9,723 nt of DNA from Candidatus Rokuibacteriota bacterium (lineage in GTDB: Bacteria > Methylomirabilota > Methylomirabilia > Rokubacteriales > CSP1-6). How positions within the stretch are numbered: position 1 is the first letter of the stretch; each line of letters starts with the position of its first letter. The notes beneath the pieces were generated by a model. It was given only the letters and a program-made list of their open reading frames with translations. It was not told the origin of the DNA and made no database searches. The position numbers and the translations under genes were made by a program. The stretch is taken from assembly GCA_003220195.1 (NCBI GenBank), contig QHRT01000275.1:1-9723 (forward strand), in the 5' to 3' direction. Shown here one piece after another: positions 8,738 to 9,723 of this stretch.

Positions 8738-9148
8738 TTACGGCACCTTCGCCGTGGTGGCGTCGCCCGTCCCGGAGATCGTGAAGGTGTCACCGGTGCC
8801 GGTGGCGTACGAGTAGATCGCGTTCGTCGGCGTCCATCCGGCCGGGGTCGTCGGGATCGCGGCCATGAACGGTCCGGACGTCACGGCCTGCACGTTCGTG
8901 CCGGAGACGGTCATCTGCCCGAGCGCCGTCGGGATCGTGCCGTAATGCGCGGCGTACATCGAGATGGCCGACGCGAGAGAGCGGACGTCTGCCTGCGCCT
9001 TCGCGATGCGCGCCCGGCTCTGGATGTTCTGGAAGAGCGGGATCGCGATGGTCGCGAGGATGCCGATGATCGCGACGACGATCAGCAACTCGATCAACGT
9101 GAAGCCCCTGTGGTTCCCGACCGTGCTCCGTTTCTTCCCGAAAAGCAT
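8738..9148 (-). CDS. Type IV pilin / GspG-like prepilin
   Basis: The product is a 136-aa prepilin. The ATG at 9148 is chosen because an AAGGGGG ribosome site lies just upstream and it gives a standard short basic leader (MLFGKKRSTVGNHRG). The frame stays open upstream to an ATG at 9373, but that would bury the leader and cross the predicted promoter. The prepilin-peptidase site is Gly15/Phe16, followed by FTLIELLIVVAIIGILATIA, the hydrophobic N-methylated helix, with Glu20 as the conserved Glu at mature position 5. The helix continues through SRARIAKAQADVRSLASAISMY. The C-terminal half is a short, Gly/Thr-rich globular domain. The mature ~121 residues contain no cysteine, so the disulfide loop of classical PilA/MshA is absent, closer to GspG-like and short pilins. 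It is the likely substrate of the ATPase and platform protein encoded at 2017-4955. Confidence 0.93.
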   Translation of the reverse strand: MLFGKKRSTVGNHRGFTLIELLIVVAIIGILATIAIPLFQNIQSRARIAKAQADVRSLASAISMYAAHYGTIPTALGQMTVSGTNVQAVTSGPFMAAIPTTPAGWTPTNAIYSYATGTGDTFTISGTGDATTAKVP

Positions 9149-9152
9149 GGAT

Positions 9153-9159
9153 CCCCCTT
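9153..9159 (-). promoter_or_regulatory. Ribosome binding site choosing the prepilin start
   Basis: On the - strand AAGGGGG is followed by ATCC and the ATG at 9148. It is the only purine-rich site near a candidate start in this frame, and it supports the short 15-residue leader. Confidence 0.6.
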
Positions 9160-9257
9160 GCGCCTGGTTGTCGGAGCTCCGGTCGCGGACCTCCGGATGG
9201 AACGCCCAGCACGATCGCCGGCTCGACTGATCGCTGTACGGCTTCGGGGGCAGAGAG

Positions 9258-9273
9258 TGCAGAGTGAATGCCA
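9258..9273 (-). promoter_or_regulatory. Sigma-54-type promoter upstream of the prepilin gene
   Basis: Read on the - strand, TGGCATTCACTCTGCA has the -24 block TGGCA, the -12 core TGC followed by A, and GG (9272-9271) to GC (9260-9259) spaced exactly 10 bp. It differs from consensus TGGCAYR-N4-TTGCW at only two positions. The start would be near 9247, giving a leader of about 99 nt. PilA genes are classically sigma-54/PilR dependent, and a PilR-type activator is encoded at 6384-7772. Confidence 0.65.
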
Positions 9274-9379
9274 GACCTCTCCGTGAACGCCGGAGCCGGT
9301 ACCGTCGAATGGATACACGGAGTTGAGGCGCTCGGGCGAACTCTCGGATTACCGCGCCCGCCGGACAGCTCACACGGGG

Positions 9380-9394
9380 TGACGAAAAACGTCA
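9380..9394. promoter_or_regulatory. Short palindrome, candidate activator site for the prepilin promoter
   Basis: TGACG-AAAAA-CGTCA is a perfect 5-bp inverted repeat with an A5 spacer, centred about 140 bp upstream of the predicted prepilin transcription start. That is a usual distance for an NtrC-family enhancer. CTGTC/GTGTC pentamers like those reported for PilR flank it (9364-9368 on the - strand, 9403-9407 on the + strand). These short matches are weak evidence alone. Confidence 0.3.
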
Positions 9395-9431
9395 GTCGTG
9401 CCGTGTCAACGAGAGCAAGCGACCGAGGCTT

Positions 9432-9723
9432 TCAGTTCACCCGGACGTTGAAGCGCCTGAGGTACCAGCACGGGGCCTGGCCTCGGTGGGGAAAGAGCGA
9501 GGGGACGCACGGCTCCTGATGGGGGGAGTTCCAGAAGATCTCGACCTTGCCGGTCTTGAGCCTGGCCGCCTCGTAGACTGTCACCTCGCCCGGCGGGGCT
9601 CCACGCAGCGCGACGAGGGCATCCGAGACGTAGACGAGTCCCAGCATTGCGACGACACTGCCGACCAGGAGCCGCGCGCGGCGAACGCGAGTACGCCCGG
9701 CGTTCGCCGCGCGAGATTGCGGC
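9432..9723 (-). CDS. Hypothetical membrane-anchored protein (5' partial)
   Basis: The frame is open from the window edge to the stop at 9432-9434. An ATG at 9647 is internal to a hydrophobic stretch. The in-frame codons before it read RTRVRRARLLVGSVVA, and none is a start codon, so the true start is probably outside the window. The arrangement of basic residues, one TM helix (about LLVGSVVAMLGLVYVSDALV) and a ~65-residue tail suggests an inner-membrane anchor with an exported C-terminus. The tail holds two cysteines (EPCVPSLF and APCWYL) that could pair. I do not recognise the family. It lies upstream of the prepilin gene on the same strand, but a 283-bp gap with its own promoter suggests a separate unit. 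Confidence 0.6.
   Translation of the reverse strand, partial: PQSRAANAGRTRVRRARLLVGSVVAMLGLVYVSDALVALRGAPPGEVTVYEAARLKTGKVEIFWNSPHQEPCVPSLFPHRGQAPCWYLRRFNVRVN

Noticed and set aside
8738..9373. A longer 211-aa form of the prepilin
   Set aside because: It would bury the standard leader and cleavage site behind 75 extra residues and start upstream of the predicted sigma-54 promoter.
9389..9403. Second sigma-54-like block (CGGCACG) on the - strand
   Set aside because: The position that should hold TTGC reads ACGT, so the invariant GC is missing.
9381..9409. Perfect TTGACA -35 box on the - strand (9409-9404)
   Set aside because: No acceptable -10 hexamer lies 16-18 bp downstream, only a T-run and GC-rich sequence.
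9268..9519. An 83-aa + strand open frame over the pilin upstream region
   Set aside because: It crosses the predicted - strand promoter, overlaps the end of the partial - strand gene, has no ribosome site and shows no recognisable sequence.

Overview
This is a GC-rich, densely coded bacterial window that reads as a locus for a type IV pilus-like machine plus its regulators. High GC, high G/C in third codon positions, start/stop overlaps between genes and the family mix suggest a soil-type Gram-negative such as an Acidobacteriota (Vicinamibacteria-like) or a deltaproteobacterial lineage. The taxonomy is an inference from style only.

Region 1 (1-4955, + strand) is a tight run of four genes. 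They are a 5'-truncated ExeA/GspA/MshM-type AAA+ ATPase with a periplasmic peptidoglycan-binding end, a small membrane-anchored TPR protein (MshN-like), a GspE/PilB/MshE-type assembly ATPase with a tandem MshEN motif, and a GspF/PilC/MshG-type inner-membrane platform protein. The order M-N-E-G matches the mannose-sensitive haemagglutinin (MSHA) pilus operon. Junctions are a 4-bp GTGA overlap, a 4-bp ATGA overlap and a 5-bp gap.

Region 2 (4958-7772, + strand) follows after 2 bp. It holds a two-TM sensor histidine kinase and an NtrC/PilR-type sigma-54 activator overlapping it by 8 bp, so the six genes look like one operon. Two hairpins follow the regulator stop.

Region 3 (7773-8711, + strand) holds an imperfect direct repeat, a near-consensus sigma-54 promoter, a small XRE-family HTH regulator, an unrecognised 99-aa protein, and a perfect 14-bp-stem hairpin that separates convergent genes.

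Region 4 (8738-9723, - strand) holds a type IV pilin/GspG-like prepilin. Its upstream region carries a second sigma-54-type promoter and a short palindrome. The window ends inside an unrecognised membrane-anchored protein.

Working model (inference): the kinase/regulator pair activates sigma-54 promoters for the pilin and for the XRE regulator, while the M-N-E-G proteins assemble the pilin. The MshEN motif suggests that the assembly ATPase also senses cyclic di-GMP.
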